A DNA stretch of 64,000 bases from JBBSOW01 sp038259365 (GTDB taxonomy: Bacteria > Actinomycetota > Actinomycetes > Propionibacteriales > Propionibacteriaceae): assembly GCA_038259365.1 (NCBI GenBank), contig JBBSOW010000005.1:9954-73953 (forward strand), written 5' to 3'. This document shows positions 53,725 through 61,378 of this stretch, piece after piece. Position numbers and translations under genes: made by a program. The notes under the pieces were generated by a model. That model searched no databases and was not told the origin of the DNA. It saw only the letters and a list, made by a program, of their open reading frames with translations. The stretch's first letter is position 1; each line of letters opens with the position of its first letter.

Positions 53725-54865
53725 TCCTGCCAAGCTGAAACCCCTCGTACACGCCCACCGGCAGGCCTTCGGCACCGACTGCGAGGGCGTGTGGGCCAGT
53801 CCCGGGCGGGTCAATCTCATCGGGGAGCACACCGACTACAACGACGGCTTCGTACTGCCCTTCGCCCTCGGTCAGCACGCCAGCCTGGCCGCCAGCCGGG
53901 GCTCGGCGGGCTACCGCTTCCTCTCGGTGGACTTCGCCACCACGGTCCGGTTGGGCGAGCATGACCTGGTGCCGGGGCTTTCGGGCTGGCACGCCTACCT
54001 CGCCGGGGTCGTCTGGGCGCTCCAGCAACAGGGATATCCGACCGGTCCGCTCGATGTCTCGCTGACCTCGGACGTCCCGGTGGGGGCCGGGCTGTCCTCC
54101 TCGGCCGCGATCGAATGCGCCATGGTCGCGGCCTGCGTCCAGCTGTTCGAACTCGATCTCACCGGGATCGAACAGGCCGAGATCGCCCGCCTCGCCGAGA
54201 ACGAGTTCGTGGGTGCGCCCACGGGCCTGATGGATCAGGCCGCATCGACGCTGTGCACCCGCGGACACGCGCTGCTGTTGGATTGCCGCAGCACTGAAAC
54301 GCGACAGGTGCCCTTCGAACCCGCCGCGCAGGGTCTGGAGATCTTGGTCCTCGACACCAACACCCCGCACGCGCTGGTGGACAGCGAGTATGCCGAGCGC
54401 CGCCGAAGCTGCGAAGCCGCCGCCGAGATCCTCGACATCCCCGCGTTGCGCGACGTCGCCGATCTAGAGTCCGCATTGGCCCGCCTGGATTCCGACGTTT
54501 TGACTCGCCGGGTCCGCCACGTGGTCACCGAGAACCGGCGGGTTCTCGAGGCCGTCGAGTGCCTCGACGACGGTCGGCTGGAGGCATTGGGAGAGATCTT
54601 CTCCGCCTCACACACCTCCATGCGGGAGGACTTCGAGATCACCGTGCCCACCGTCGATCTGGCGGTACGAACCGCCCAGGAGGCCGGAGCGCTCGGCGCC
54701 CGCATGACAGGCGGTGGTTTCGGGGGCTGCATCATCGCGCTAGTGCGCCGCGGCGCCGGCGCCACGACGGCGGAGCGCATCATCGAGGCCTTCGCCGAAG
54801 CGCATTTTCCTCGGCCGTCGTACTTCATCGGCGAACCATCGCCGGGCAGTCGGCGCCTGCTGTGA
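53708..54865 (+). CDS. galK: Galactokinase
   Basis: 385 aa, ATG 53708 (or 53711), overlapping the previous gene. Phosphorylates galactose at C1. GHMP-kinase motifs: galactose-binding signature 'GRVNLIGEHTDYNDGFVLP', ATP loop 'VPVGAGLSSSAAIECAMVA', catalytic Asp in 'GLMDQAASTL', and the C-terminal 'RMTGGGFGGCIIALV'. No galT or galE is adjacent, so the rest of the Leloir pathway must be elsewhere. Confidence 0.95.
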   Translation: MMSTTDPAKLKPLVHAHRQAFGTDCEGVWASPGRVNLIGEHTDYNDGFVLPFALGQHASLAASRGSAGYRFLSVDFATTVRLGEHDLVPGLSGWHAYLAGVVWALQQQGYPTGPLDVSLTSDVPVGAGLSSSAAIECAMVAACVQLFELDLTGIEQAEIARLAENEFVGAPTGLMDQAASTLCTRGHALLLDCRSTETRQVPFEPAAQGLEILVLDTNTPHALVDSEYAERRRSCEAAAEILDIPALRDVADLESALARLDSDVLTRRVRHVVTENRRVLEAVECLDDGRLEALGEIFSASHTSMREDFEITVPTVDLAVRTAQEAGALGARMTGGGFGGCIIALVRRGAGATTAERIIEAFAEAHFPRPSYFIGEPSPGSRRLL

Positions 54866-54887
54866 CGCCGATCGACGACTAGTCGCT

Positions 54888-55337
54888 TTAATAGCCGCTC
54901 GAATTCGGGTCGATCTCATCCCGATCGGGAAAGAAGGCTCTCGTGGAGCTGGGCAGCACGAGGCACACGGTCAGCGTCAGTGCCAAGAGCGCCATGGCCA
55001 CCCCGATCAGGATCGACCGCGGATCGGCGGCGGCGCCGTCTCCCAGGGTGGAAAAGCTCCAGGCCACCGGCAGCAGGACCAACCCCATCGCCATCGCCGG
55101 ACCCCGGGCGTAACGGTTAGACCGCAGGATGCCCCGGGCGACGGCGAACATGGCCGCCCCGTAGGCCAACATCACGATGGCCGTGCCCCCACCCACGGCG
55201 ATGCGGCTCAACCGGGTCTGGGTGATCTCGAAGACCCCGAAGGCGACCGCCGCGAGCCCGAGGATCACACACGCCGTCGCCGCGATGCGCAAGGCGGGCG
55301 GGCCGCCAGAGTGCCGAGTCGAGTTGGTGCCGAGCAT
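54888..55337 (-). CDS. Hypothetical four-helix membrane protein
   Basis: 149 aa, ATG 55337. Four predicted membrane helices at about 16-38, 50-70, 80-98 and 107-127; soluble C-terminus 'SSTRAFFPDRDEIDPNSSGY'. Similar four-helix proteins of unknown function, with a conserved 'RGILRSNRYARGPA' loop and 'FFP' near the end, are frequent in actinobacteria. It is convergent with galK and divergent from whiB1. Confidence 0.72.
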   Translation of the reverse strand: MLGTNSTRHSGGPPALRIAATACVILGLAAVAFGVFEITQTRLSRIAVGGGTAIVMLAYGAAMFAVARGILRSNRYARGPAMAMGLVLLPVAWSFSTLGDGAAADPRSILIGVAMALLALTLTVCLVLPSSTRAFFPDRDEIDPNSSGY

Positions 55338-55464
55338 GGGTTTATACTAGACGGTAGACCCCCGCCCGACGGGCTACCCGAGACCGAGTCATGACGGTAC
55401 GGCCCCCCTCCGGCACCGGTGTGAGCAAGGCAACGTCGCGAAACCCTTGTGCGCTGCCCGATTA

Positions 55465-55517
55465 CTTGAGACAGTATTCACTGTGTCTCAAGCGAGATTC
55501 ACTGTGTCTCAAGCGAG
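55465..55517. promoter_or_regulatory. Inverted and tandem repeats upstream of whiB1
   Basis: A 21-bp perfect tandem repeat starting ATTCACTGTGTCTCAAGCGA occupies 55476-55496 and 55497-55517. A perfect 9-bp inverted repeat (CTTGAGACA 55465-55473, TGTCTCAAG 55484-55492) overlaps its first copy. Together this gives three copies of the word GTCTCAAG/CTTGAGAC, a likely array of regulator binding sites about 90-140 bp before the start codon. Confidence 0.6.
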
Positions 55518-55540
55518 TCGGCACACCCCACGATACGAAA

Positions 55541-55573
55541 TGTCAACGTTTGACAGCTTCGGCTGTCTTATTT
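55541..55573 (+). promoter_or_regulatory. Palindrome and UUCG hairpin in the whiB1 leader/promoter
   Basis: TGTCAA-CGT-TTGACA (55541-55555) is a palindrome whose right half reads as a -35 box. It overlaps a hairpin GACAGC-TTCG-GCTGTC (55552-55567) followed by TTATTT (55568-55573), which looks like a short intrinsic terminator or stable leader stem. No matching -10 could be placed with confidence. Confidence 0.45.
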
Positions 55574-55606
55574 GCGCTTAGAACGCAACAACGTAAGGAG
55601 TTCGAT

Positions 55607-55858
55607 ATGGATTGGCGTCATGAGGCGGCTTGCCTCGACGAGGACCCTGAGCTCTTCTTCCCCATCGGCAATACCGGCCCGGCGTTGTTGCAGATCGAAG
55701 AAGCCAAGCAGGTGTGCCGGCGGTGCACCGTCCGCGAGGCATGCCTGCAGTGGGCCATCGACGCCGGCCAGGATCACGGCGTCTGGGGCGGGATGAGCGA
55801 AGACGAGCGACGCGCCCTCAAGCGTCGGGCTGCCCGGTCGCGCATCCGCACGGCGTAA
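55607..55858 (+). CDS. whiB1: WhiB-family iron-sulfur transcription factor (WhiB1 type)
   Basis: 83 aa, ATG 55607 with AAGGAG 6 nt upstream. The four [4Fe-4S]-binding cysteines are Cys9, Cys37, Cys40 and Cys46 (C...CxxCxxxxxC), followed by 'GVWGGMSEDERRALKRR'. WhiB1 is an essential, nitric-oxide-sensitive regulator that binds the main sigma factor. It lies next to the PdtaS kinase gene, convergent, as in M. tuberculosis (Rv3219-Rv3220c). Confidence 0.95.
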   Translation: MDWRHEAACLDEDPELFFPIGNTGPALLQIEEAKQVCRRCTVREACLQWAIDAGQDHGVWGGMSEDERRALKRRAARSRIRTA

Positions 55859-55979
55859 GCCAGCGGCGGCGTTCAACGACCGCCGGAAAATCGATGCTAC
55901 CGATTCACGGGCTCCTCGCCGGGGTGGTCGCCAAGACCGTCCTGTAGAGCGGCCGGGGCTAGTGCGTCTTCTCCTTCAG

Positions 55980-57446
55980 CTAGTCGGTCTTCTTCCTCAT
56001 CGGGATGACCAGCACGGCCCTGGTCCCCGCACCATCGGCGTTACGGCTGAGATCGAAGCTCCCTTCCAGCTCGGTCATCAGGCTTGTGACAATGGATAAC
56101 CCGAGCGTCCTGGACTTCTTGAGGTCGAAATCCTCCGGCAGCCCCACCCCACCGTCCACCACCTCGACGCGAAGCTGCTCCTCGGCCTGTTGCGCCGTGA
56201 TCGACACCCGGCCCGATCCTTGGCTCAAGCCGTGTTCCACGGCGTTTTGGCACAGCTCGGTCACCACGAGGGCCAGGCTGGTGGCGACCTCGGCGGGCAC
56301 CATGCCGAAGCTTCCTTCGCGCACCATCTCGACCTTGCCGCCTGCGGTGGAGACGGCGCCGACGATCCGCAAGAGCCGATCCGCGACCAGATCGAACTGC
56401 ACCTGTTCGTCGTAGCTTTGAGAGAGCGTCTCGTGCACGGCCGCGATCGCGCCCACCCGAGAGGTGGCCTCCTCCAACGCCCCTCGCGCTTCGACGCCGA
56501 CCATCCGCCGAGACTGCATGCGCAGCAGCGCCGCCACGGTCTGCAGATTGTTTTTCACGCGGTGATGGATCTCGCGAATCGTCGCGTCCTTGGACACGAG
56601 CTGCCTCTCTCGGGCCCGTAATTCGCTGACGTCGCGGACGAGCACCAGCATGCCGTCGGGCTGGCCGCGATCGAACAGCGGCATCCGCCGCACCCGCAGA
56701 TCGATCCGCCCGGTATGGATGTCGAACTCCCGTACGATGGGTTCGTTCACCATGAGGACGAGCTTGTCGGGGTCGATCTGGCCGATGAGGAGTTCGGCGG
56801 TCAGCTCGTAGATGTCTTCGTCGACCAGATCGCCAATGTGGCCCAGCCGCCGGTAGCAGCTCAGCGCGTTGGGGCTGGCGTAGGTGACGTCGCCCTCGGC
56901 GCCCACCCTGATGAGGCCGTCGCCCACTCGGGGGCTCACCCCGGCTTCGACGGGGTCTCCGGCCAGCGGGAATTCGCCGGCGTAGAGCATCTCTTCGAGC
57001 AGCTCACCGATCTCGAGGTAGGCGTCCTCGAGGGTCGAGGGGGCCCGCAGGGTGAGCTGGTTGGTGCTGCGCTCCAGCACCGCGATCACCTTGCCCTCGA
57101 AGCGGATGGGGATGGCGCGGCTGATCACCGGCTGTCCGCTCGCCACCGCGTTGGCCGACGGCCCCACCACCTCGCCCGAGAGAAACGCCTCCGCCACCGG
57201 GTTGCCCGGGGTGTAGGCGATGAGGTCGCCATAGACGTCTTCGGGCATCGAGGTGATACCCGTCATGGGTCGGCTCTGCGCAGCGGCCCAGAACATGTTG
57301 GGATCCTCGTCGGGCACCCACAGCACCAGGTCGGAGAACGTGAGATCGGCGATGAGATGCCACTCGTCGCAGACACGGCGCAAGAACCCGCGCTCGCCGC
57401 CGTCGTGAGTGGTGTGTTCGTCCAAGACCTGCTTCAGCGACGGCAT
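55980..57446 (-). CDS. pdtaS: Sensor histidine kinase PdtaS
   Basis: 488 aa from ATG 57446 (MPSLKQVLDEHTTHDGGERG). A GAF-like N-terminal domain (about 1-150), a PAS domain (about 165-275) and a HisKA_2/HWE-type kinase core follow: 'IREIHHRVKNNLQTVAALLRMQSRR' with the phosphorylated His near residue 293, then the ATPase 'TELCQNAVEHGLSQGSGRVSI' and 'DGGVGLPEDFDLKKSRTLGLSIV'. It is soluble (no membrane helix). Its partner PdtaR is an RNA-binding antiterminator response regulator, not in this window. In mycobacteria the system senses copper, nitric oxide and cyclic di-GMP. Confidence 0.93.
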   Translation of the reverse strand: MPSLKQVLDEHTTHDGGERGFLRRVCDEWHLIADLTFSDLVLWVPDEDPNMFWAAAQSRPMTGITSMPEDVYGDLIAYTPGNPVAEAFLSGEVVGPSANAVASGQPVISRAIPIRFEGKVIAVLERSTNQLTLRAPSTLEDAYLEIGELLEEMLYAGEFPLAGDPVEAGVSPRVGDGLIRVGAEGDVTYASPNALSCYRRLGHIGDLVDEDIYELTAELLIGQIDPDKLVLMVNEPIVREFDIHTGRIDLRVRRMPLFDRGQPDGMLVLVRDVSELRARERQLVSKDATIREIHHRVKNNLQTVAALLRMQSRRMVGVEARGALEEATSRVGAIAAVHETLSQSYDEQVQFDLVADRLLRIVGAVSTAGGKVEMVREGSFGMVPAEVATSLALVVTELCQNAVEHGLSQGSGRVSITAQQAEEQLRVEVVDGGVGLPEDFDLKKSRTLGLSIVTSLMTELEGSFDLSRNADGAGTRAVLVIPMRKKTD

Positions 57447-57595
57447 GGCTAGGACACTACCGAAGGAAACCAGCCAGCCCACAAACTCTCCCCCAGGCCC
57501 AGCGCGGCTCCTGATTCGCCTGCGGTCTCGAACCCTGGCAGAATAAGTCGCTGTTACGCTCGCGGAATCGCCGCGTGGCGGAGAAGGAGGCCATT

Positions 57596-57670
57596 ATGGG
57601 CAAAACCGGTCGCAAGCGCCGCGCTCGCCGCAAGAAGGGCGCCAACCACGGCAAGCGTCCCAACACCTGA
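57596..57670 (+). CDS. 50S ribosomal protein bL37 (24 aa)
   Basis: A tiny gene starting ATG 57596, with GAGAAGGAGG ending 5 nt upstream, encoding MGKTGRKRRARRKKGANHGK followed by RPNT. It matches the 24-residue mycobacterial ribosomal protein bL37 (basic start, ...ANHGKRPN ending), which sits in a groove of the large subunit. This is well below usual gene-calling limits. It is divergent from pdtaS and convergent with rshA. Confidence 0.88.
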   Translation: MGKTGRKRRARRKKGANHGKRPNT

Positions 57671-57804
57671 TCGATTCGTCGCGATGCACCTGATCGGTTC
57701 ATCGCGGCGTCCCGCCGGCGCCGCTCAGCACGACGCGCCCGGTGGGCATCCACGACGATGAACGCCTGAGCCCCCTGCCCCAGTCGGCGGGGGGTTTCGC
57801 GCAT

Positions 57805-58176
57805 TTACCGGTGTTTCAGCGACTCCGGCTTGAGGGCCGCCGCGGAGCACCGCTCACGCAGGCTGGCCGGCGCCTTCTCGGCTGAGCACACGCGGTTGAT
57901 CAGGGCCTTGAGGGCGCTGTCGACGTCGACCTCGTCCAGGCACGGCTCACAGTCGGCGATGTGCCGGCGGATCTCATCGCCGGAGGCCTCGTCGAGCTCA
58001 TGGTCGAGAAACTCGTGAATCCTGTTGAGCACCTGCTCGCAATCGACCTGACCATCCTGGGCGGCGCCCAACTCGCCGCCTGCCGACTCCGCCGCGGGGC
58101 TCACGAGTTCGCCGCCTGCCGACTCCGCCGCGGGGCTCACGAGTTCGCCGCCTGCCGACTCCGCCGCGGGGCTCAC
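57805..58176 (-). CDS. rshA: Anti-sigma factor RshA/RsrA (zinc-binding, thiol-sensing)
   Basis: 123 aa if started at GTG 58176, which overlaps the sigH stop by 4 nt (GTGA). The zinc anti-sigma motif HxxxCxxC is His72-Cys76-Cys79 ('RRHIADCEPC'), with Cys46 as further ligand. Oxidation of these thiols releases SigH. Residues 1-36 are three copies of a 12-residue repeat (VSPAAESAGGEL) not seen in normal RsrA, which would begin near residue 40. Each copy starts with an in-frame GTG, so any of the three could initiate. Confidence 0.92.
   Translation of the reverse strand: MSPAAESAGGELVSPAAESAGGELVSPAAESAGGELGAAQDGQVDCEQVLNRIHEFLDHELDEASGDEIRRHIADCEPCLDEVDVDSALKALINRVCSAEKAPASLRERCSAAALKPESLKHR
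58073..58176 (-). repeat. 36-bp tandem repeat covering the sigH-rshA stop/start junction
   Basis: Perfect 36-bp units at 58141-58176 and 58105-58140, and a third copy at 58069-58104 that is identical only over 58073-58104. Each full unit carries the sequence GTGAGCCCC, i.e. a GTG start plus the overlapping TGA. Translated, the units give VSPAAESAGGEL. Confidence 0.95.
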
Positions 58177-58811
58177 GAGTTCGCCCCGACGATGCCGTTG
58201 TCGCGGGCGTAATCGCCCAGCAGACCGCGTAGCTGTTTGCGGCCCCGGTTCAGCCGCGACATCACCGTGCCAATCGGGGTCTGCATGATGTCGGCTATCT
58301 CCTTGTAGGCGAAGCCCTCGACGTCGGCGAGGTAAACCGCGAGCCGAAAGTCGGGCGCCAGCTCCTGCAGCGCCTCCTTGATGGCGTCGTCTGGCAAGTT
58401 GTCCATCGCCTCGACCTCGGCAGAACGCAGGCCCGTCGACGTGTGCTCGGCCGATCGGGCCAGCTGCCAGTCCTCCACGTCGGCGGAATCGGCCAGGAGG
58501 GGTTGGCGCTGCTTCTTGCGGTAGGTGTTGATGTAGGTATTGGTGAGGATCCGGTACAGCCAGGCCTTCAGGTTGGTGCCCTCGCGGAACTGGGCGAAGG
58601 AGGTGTAGGCCTTGGCGTAGGTCTCCTGCACCACGTCTTCGGCGTCGGCCGGGTTGCGCGTCATCCGCAGGGCGGCCCCGTAAAGCTGATCCAGGTAGCC
58701 CAGGGCGTCCCGCTCAAACCGCGCGGTCCGCTCGGCCGCACTCTCCTCGTGGGCGCGATCGTCATCGGCGGCCTGCTCGTCACTCTGCAGCTTGTTCGAA
58801 GGCATCGTCAT
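58173..58811 (-). CDS. sigH: ECF sigma factor SigH/SigR (thiol-oxidative stress)
   Basis: 212 aa from ATG 58811 (MTMPSNKLQSDEQ). Sigma region 2 'LYGAALRMTRNPADAEDVVQETYAKAYTSFAQFREGTNLKAWLYRILTNTYIN' and region 4 'LADVEGFAYKEIADIMQTPIGTVMSRLNRGRKQLRGLL' closely match M. tuberculosis SigH and Streptomyces SigR. An upstream in-frame extension (GTG 58928 or ATG 58922, adding 37-39 residues) lies just after a SigR-type promoter and has coding-like third positions; Streptomyces SigR is known to have such a longer stress isoform. Coupled to rshA by a 4-nt overlap. Confidence 0.95.
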   Translation of the reverse strand: MTMPSNKLQSDEQAADDDRAHEESAAERTARFERDALGYLDQLYGAALRMTRNPADAEDVVQETYAKAYTSFAQFREGTNLKAWLYRILTNTYINTYRKKQRQPLLADSADVEDWQLARSAEHTSTGLRSAEVEAMDNLPDDAIKEALQELAPDFRLAVYLADVEGFAYKEIADIMQTPIGTVMSRLNRGRKQLRGLLGDYARDNGIVGANS

Positions 58812-58937
58812 CAGATACGAGAGTACTGGGGAATCCCGCTTCGATCGAACCTGCCCGGGCGCGTCGGCGAGCCGGACGATCGCAGGAGCGTTCGGCGCCG
58901 CGGTTTGGCGTTTCGTCAACATCGTCACATAGTTGAA

Positions 58938-58963
58938 AACGACCGCATCCGTCGAACTATTCC
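58938..58963 (-). promoter_or_regulatory. SigH/SigR-type promoter upstream of sigH
   Basis: On the minus strand GGAAT (58963-58959), an 18-nt spacer, then GTT (58940-58938) match the published SigR/SigH consensus GGAAT-N18/19-GTT. The -35 overlaps the stop of the hydrolase gene. A start of transcription about 7 nt beyond the -10 would fall near 58928, where an in-frame GTG begins the extended sigH frame. This implies autoregulation. Confidence 0.75.
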
Positions 58964-59646
58964 GGGCCCCGTGGCGATGGAGGGTTCCCGAGCGCCGCCA
59001 GGAGCGGCCCGACGAGCAATGCCGACCACTGTTCGGCGGACACCCCGGCCCGCCTGGCCGGAACGAGATCGTGGCCGGCGTCGGGCATCGTCGACACACC
59101 GATTCCGGTCCTCGCCCCGACGGCCTCGAGCAACTCGGCCGTGCCGCCGAACGGATCGCGGGCCCCCTGGATGACCACGCGCGGACAGCTGGGGGCCAGC
59201 AACTCCGCCAGGCGGGACCTGTCTGGACGCTGGGGAGGATGGAGGGGGAACGCGAGCGCGAACACCAGGTCTGCGCCCACCCGATCCGCCGTGCGGCACG
59301 CCACCCTGGCGCCCGCGCTCCGTCCCCCGACGACGAGCGCACCGTGCGGATGGGCGGCGCGGGCCAACGCCACGGCCGGCAGCCAGCCTGCATCCAGCGT
59401 GCCGGGCGGCGTCGCTATCCGCCTCCCGGCGACGCGCCACGGTTGCCGGTAGCGGGCCACGCTGATCTGCTGCCCGGGCAGGGCGCGGGCCAGCTCGACC
59501 AGATCCGCGGCGTCGACGTCGCCACCGGCCCCGTGGCCGATCACCAGCAGCCCGCGCGCGGTTGGCTCCCCCGCCCCGACGATCGAGTTCGCCAGATCCC
59601 ACACCAACTCCCCGGTTCCCGCCGGGGTGGACACCGTCGTGGGCAT
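58957..59646 (-). CDS. Alpha/beta hydrolase (TEX30/KANL3-like)
   Basis: 229 aa from ATG 59646, 9 nt after GAGGG; GTG 59652 is also possible. 'GLLVIGHGAGGDVDAADLVELARAL' is the oxyanion-hole region, 'ALVVGGRSAGARVACR' the nucleophile elbow (GRSAGA), 'VIQGARDPFG' carries the Asp, and 'MPDAGHDL' the His. This fits the dienelactone-hydrolase-like TEX30/KANL3 family of unknown substrate. Its stop overlaps the -35 of the sigH promoter. Follows the SRAP gene by 12 bp. Confidence 0.82.
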   Translation of the reverse strand: MPTTVSTPAGTGELVWDLANSIVGAGEPTARGLLVIGHGAGGDVDAADLVELARALPGQQISVARYRQPWRVAGRRIATPPGTLDAGWLPAVALARAAHPHGALVVGGRSAGARVACRTADRVGADLVFALAFPLHPPQRPDRSRLAELLAPSCPRVVIQGARDPFGGTAELLEAVGARTGIGVSTMPDAGHDLVPARRAGVSAEQWSALLVGPLLAALGNPPSPRGPE

Positions 59647-59658
59647 CGACACGGTCCC

Positions 59659-60426
59659 TCAACCCGCCTCGGCCAACGGCTCGATCAGCTCGGGGCCGTT
59701 ATTGGCGACGTTGCCCACCGCCTTACCGACGGCGTAGGCCTGGAGTTGATCGGCCTCGGTCACCGACAACAGGTCGTGGGCGGCCAGAGCGTCGGTGAGC
59801 GTGGGGTCGAGCCAGTCCGCCCAGGCTTGCGCACCGATCACCATGGGCATCCGGTCGTGGAGGTGACCAACCGCGTCGGTGGCCGAGGTCGTGATGATCG
59901 TGCAGCTACGCACCCACGCCCGCTCGGGATCGCTTGCTCGCGGATCACGCCAGAACTCGTACAACCCGGCCATCACCAAGGGCCGGGCGTCGCCGCGGTG
60001 GATGAAGAACGGCTGCTTGATCGGCTTCCTCTTCGGGCCCGGCGGCGGCGATTCCAGCCCGAACAGGGCTTCGGGTTCGGGGCTTGCCCGGGTGTACCAC
60101 TCGTAGTAGCCGTCGGCCGGGATGAGGCAGCGGCGACGAGCGAAGGCGGCTCGAAAGGCTGGTTTTTCTGCGACTGTCTCGTAGCGGGCGTTGATCATCT
60201 TGGACCCGATGGCCTCGTCCTTGGCCCACGAGGGCACCAAGCCCCACCGGAACGCGGCCAGCTGGCGGATCGTCCGGCCTTCGCGCTGCCGTTCGGCCAC
60301 CACCGGCACCCGGTCGGTGGGCGCCACGTTGTAGCTGGCCGGCGGCAGTTCGCCGTCTACCTCGTCGATCTCGAATTCCTCGACCAGCTCGTCGGGATTG
60401 GCCGAGGAGGCGTAGCGTCCACACAC
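59659..60426 (-). CDS. SRAP (SOS response-associated peptidase, HMCES/YedK) abasic-site protein
   Basis: 255 aa. It crosslinks to abasic sites in single-stranded DNA through its N-terminal cysteine. The chain must begin Met-Cys-Gly-Arg so that Met removal exposes Cys2; GTG 60426 (6 nt after AGGAG) gives exactly MCGRYASSANPDEL, whereas the ATG one codon earlier would place a Val in between. Other active-site residues: Asn in 'SYNVAPTD', Glu in 'GYYEWY', His in 'HDRMPMVI'. Same neighbourhood as Rv3226c beside aroA. Confidence 0.92.
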   Translation of the reverse strand: MCGRYASSANPDELVEEFEIDEVDGELPPASYNVAPTDRVPVVAERQREGRTIRQLAAFRWGLVPSWAKDEAIGSKMINARYETVAEKPAFRAAFARRRCLIPADGYYEWYTRASPEPEALFGLESPPPGPKRKPIKQPFFIHRGDARPLVMAGLYEFWRDPRASDPERAWVRSCTIITTSATDAVGHLHDRMPMVIGAQAWADWLDPTLTDALAAHDLLSVTEADQLQAYAVGKAVGNVANNGPELIEPLAEAG

Positions 60427-60680
60427 CATGGGCTCCTGTCTACTCGATGAGTTGGCCTATCGGTCGTCACGGGTGCCCGGCGGCGGCTCCGCGCCAACTC
60501 GGTGAAGCGGTTCCCGTAACGCCCCTCTCGCGCCTTCCTGCTCGGCGTCGCGACCGCGATCGGACCACGCGCCCAAGCACCCGCCCCACGGGGGTACTCA
60601 TGGCTCGACTCATGGCGCCAACGTATCGCCCATCCACCCCCACGTTGAGTCGACCGCCGCGACGCGATAGAAATTAGGGC

Positions 60681-61256
60681 ATGACTCTTCTGCGCGCAGC
60701 CGCCCGAACCATGCTTGCCAGCGTTTTCGTCGTGAACGGAATCAAGGCCCTCAAGGATCCCGAATCGCTGGTCTCGGTCGCCGAGCCCATCGCCGAGAAG
60801 GTGGTCCCGCTGGCCAAGAAGTACGCTCCCAATCAGGTCGCGGGCACCATCCCCGACGACACCGTCACCCTCGTGCGCATCGGCGGAGCCCTGCAGGTCG
60901 TGGGCGGGCTCGGCCTGGCCACCGGCAAGGCTCGCCGTGGCAGCGCCCTGATGCTGGCCCTCTCCCTCGTCCCCAAGACCATCGCCGCCAACCCGCTGCA
61001 GAAGGGCTTGAGCGCCGACGAGAAGAAGGAGCAGCGCTCCGACCTGTTGACCAACGTCGCCCTCATGGGCGGGGTCTTGGTCGCTTCCCAAGACACCGAA
61101 GGCAAGCCCAGCCTCGCCTGGCGCGCCCACAAGGGTGGCGAACGGATCGCCGACAAGGCCGGAAAGGCGAGCGCGAGCATCTCCAAGGAGGCCAAGAAGG
61201 CCGCCAAGGATGCGCGCAAGCAGGCCAAGAAGGCCAAGAAGGCGATCGCGAGCTGA
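60681..61256 (+). CDS. DoxX-family membrane protein with Lys/Ala-rich tail
   Basis: 191 aa, ATG 60681. Four hydrophobic segments including 'TMLASVFVVNGIKALKDP', 'LVRIGGALQVVGGLGLATGKARRGSALMLALSLVPKTIAANP' and 'LLTNVALMGGVLVASQDTEGKPSLAWRAH' match DoxX proteins. The last 45 residues are a basic Lys/Ala helix ('KKAAKDARKQAKKAKKAIAS') resembling histone-like tails; it could bind DNA or acidic lipid at the membrane, but this is a guess. DoxX proteins take part in thiol/redox membrane complexes in mycobacteria. The 254-bp gap before it shows no gene or clear signal. Confidence 0.85.
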   Translation: MTLLRAAARTMLASVFVVNGIKALKDPESLVSVAEPIAEKVVPLAKKYAPNQVAGTIPDDTVTLVRIGGALQVVGGLGLATGKARRGSALMLALSLVPKTIAANPLQKGLSADEKKEQRSDLLTNVALMGGVLVASQDTEGKPSLAWRAHKGGERIADKAGKASASISKEAKKAAKDARKQAKKAKKAIAS

Positions 61257-61311
61257 ACTCCTGAGCCGAAGCCGCCCCCACTGGTTGATGGCCGACTCGA
61301 CGGTCGTCGAC

Positions 61312-61378
61312 GTGACCCCGAATGCCAGCCCTAGGAGGGCGAGAGTGACCCCCGAATGCCAGCCCTAGGAGGGCGAGA
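61312..61378 (+). repeat. 33/34-bp tandem duplication of the aroA initiation region
   Basis: 61312-61344 and 61345-61378 are the same sequence apart from one extra C. Each copy runs from a GTGACCCC to TAGGAGGGCGAGA, so each ends with a Shine-Dalgarno directly before the next GTG. The result is three successive GTG starts (61312, 61345, 61379); the first two open 18-codon and 7-codon frames ending at the same TAG (61366-61368). Confidence 0.9.
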
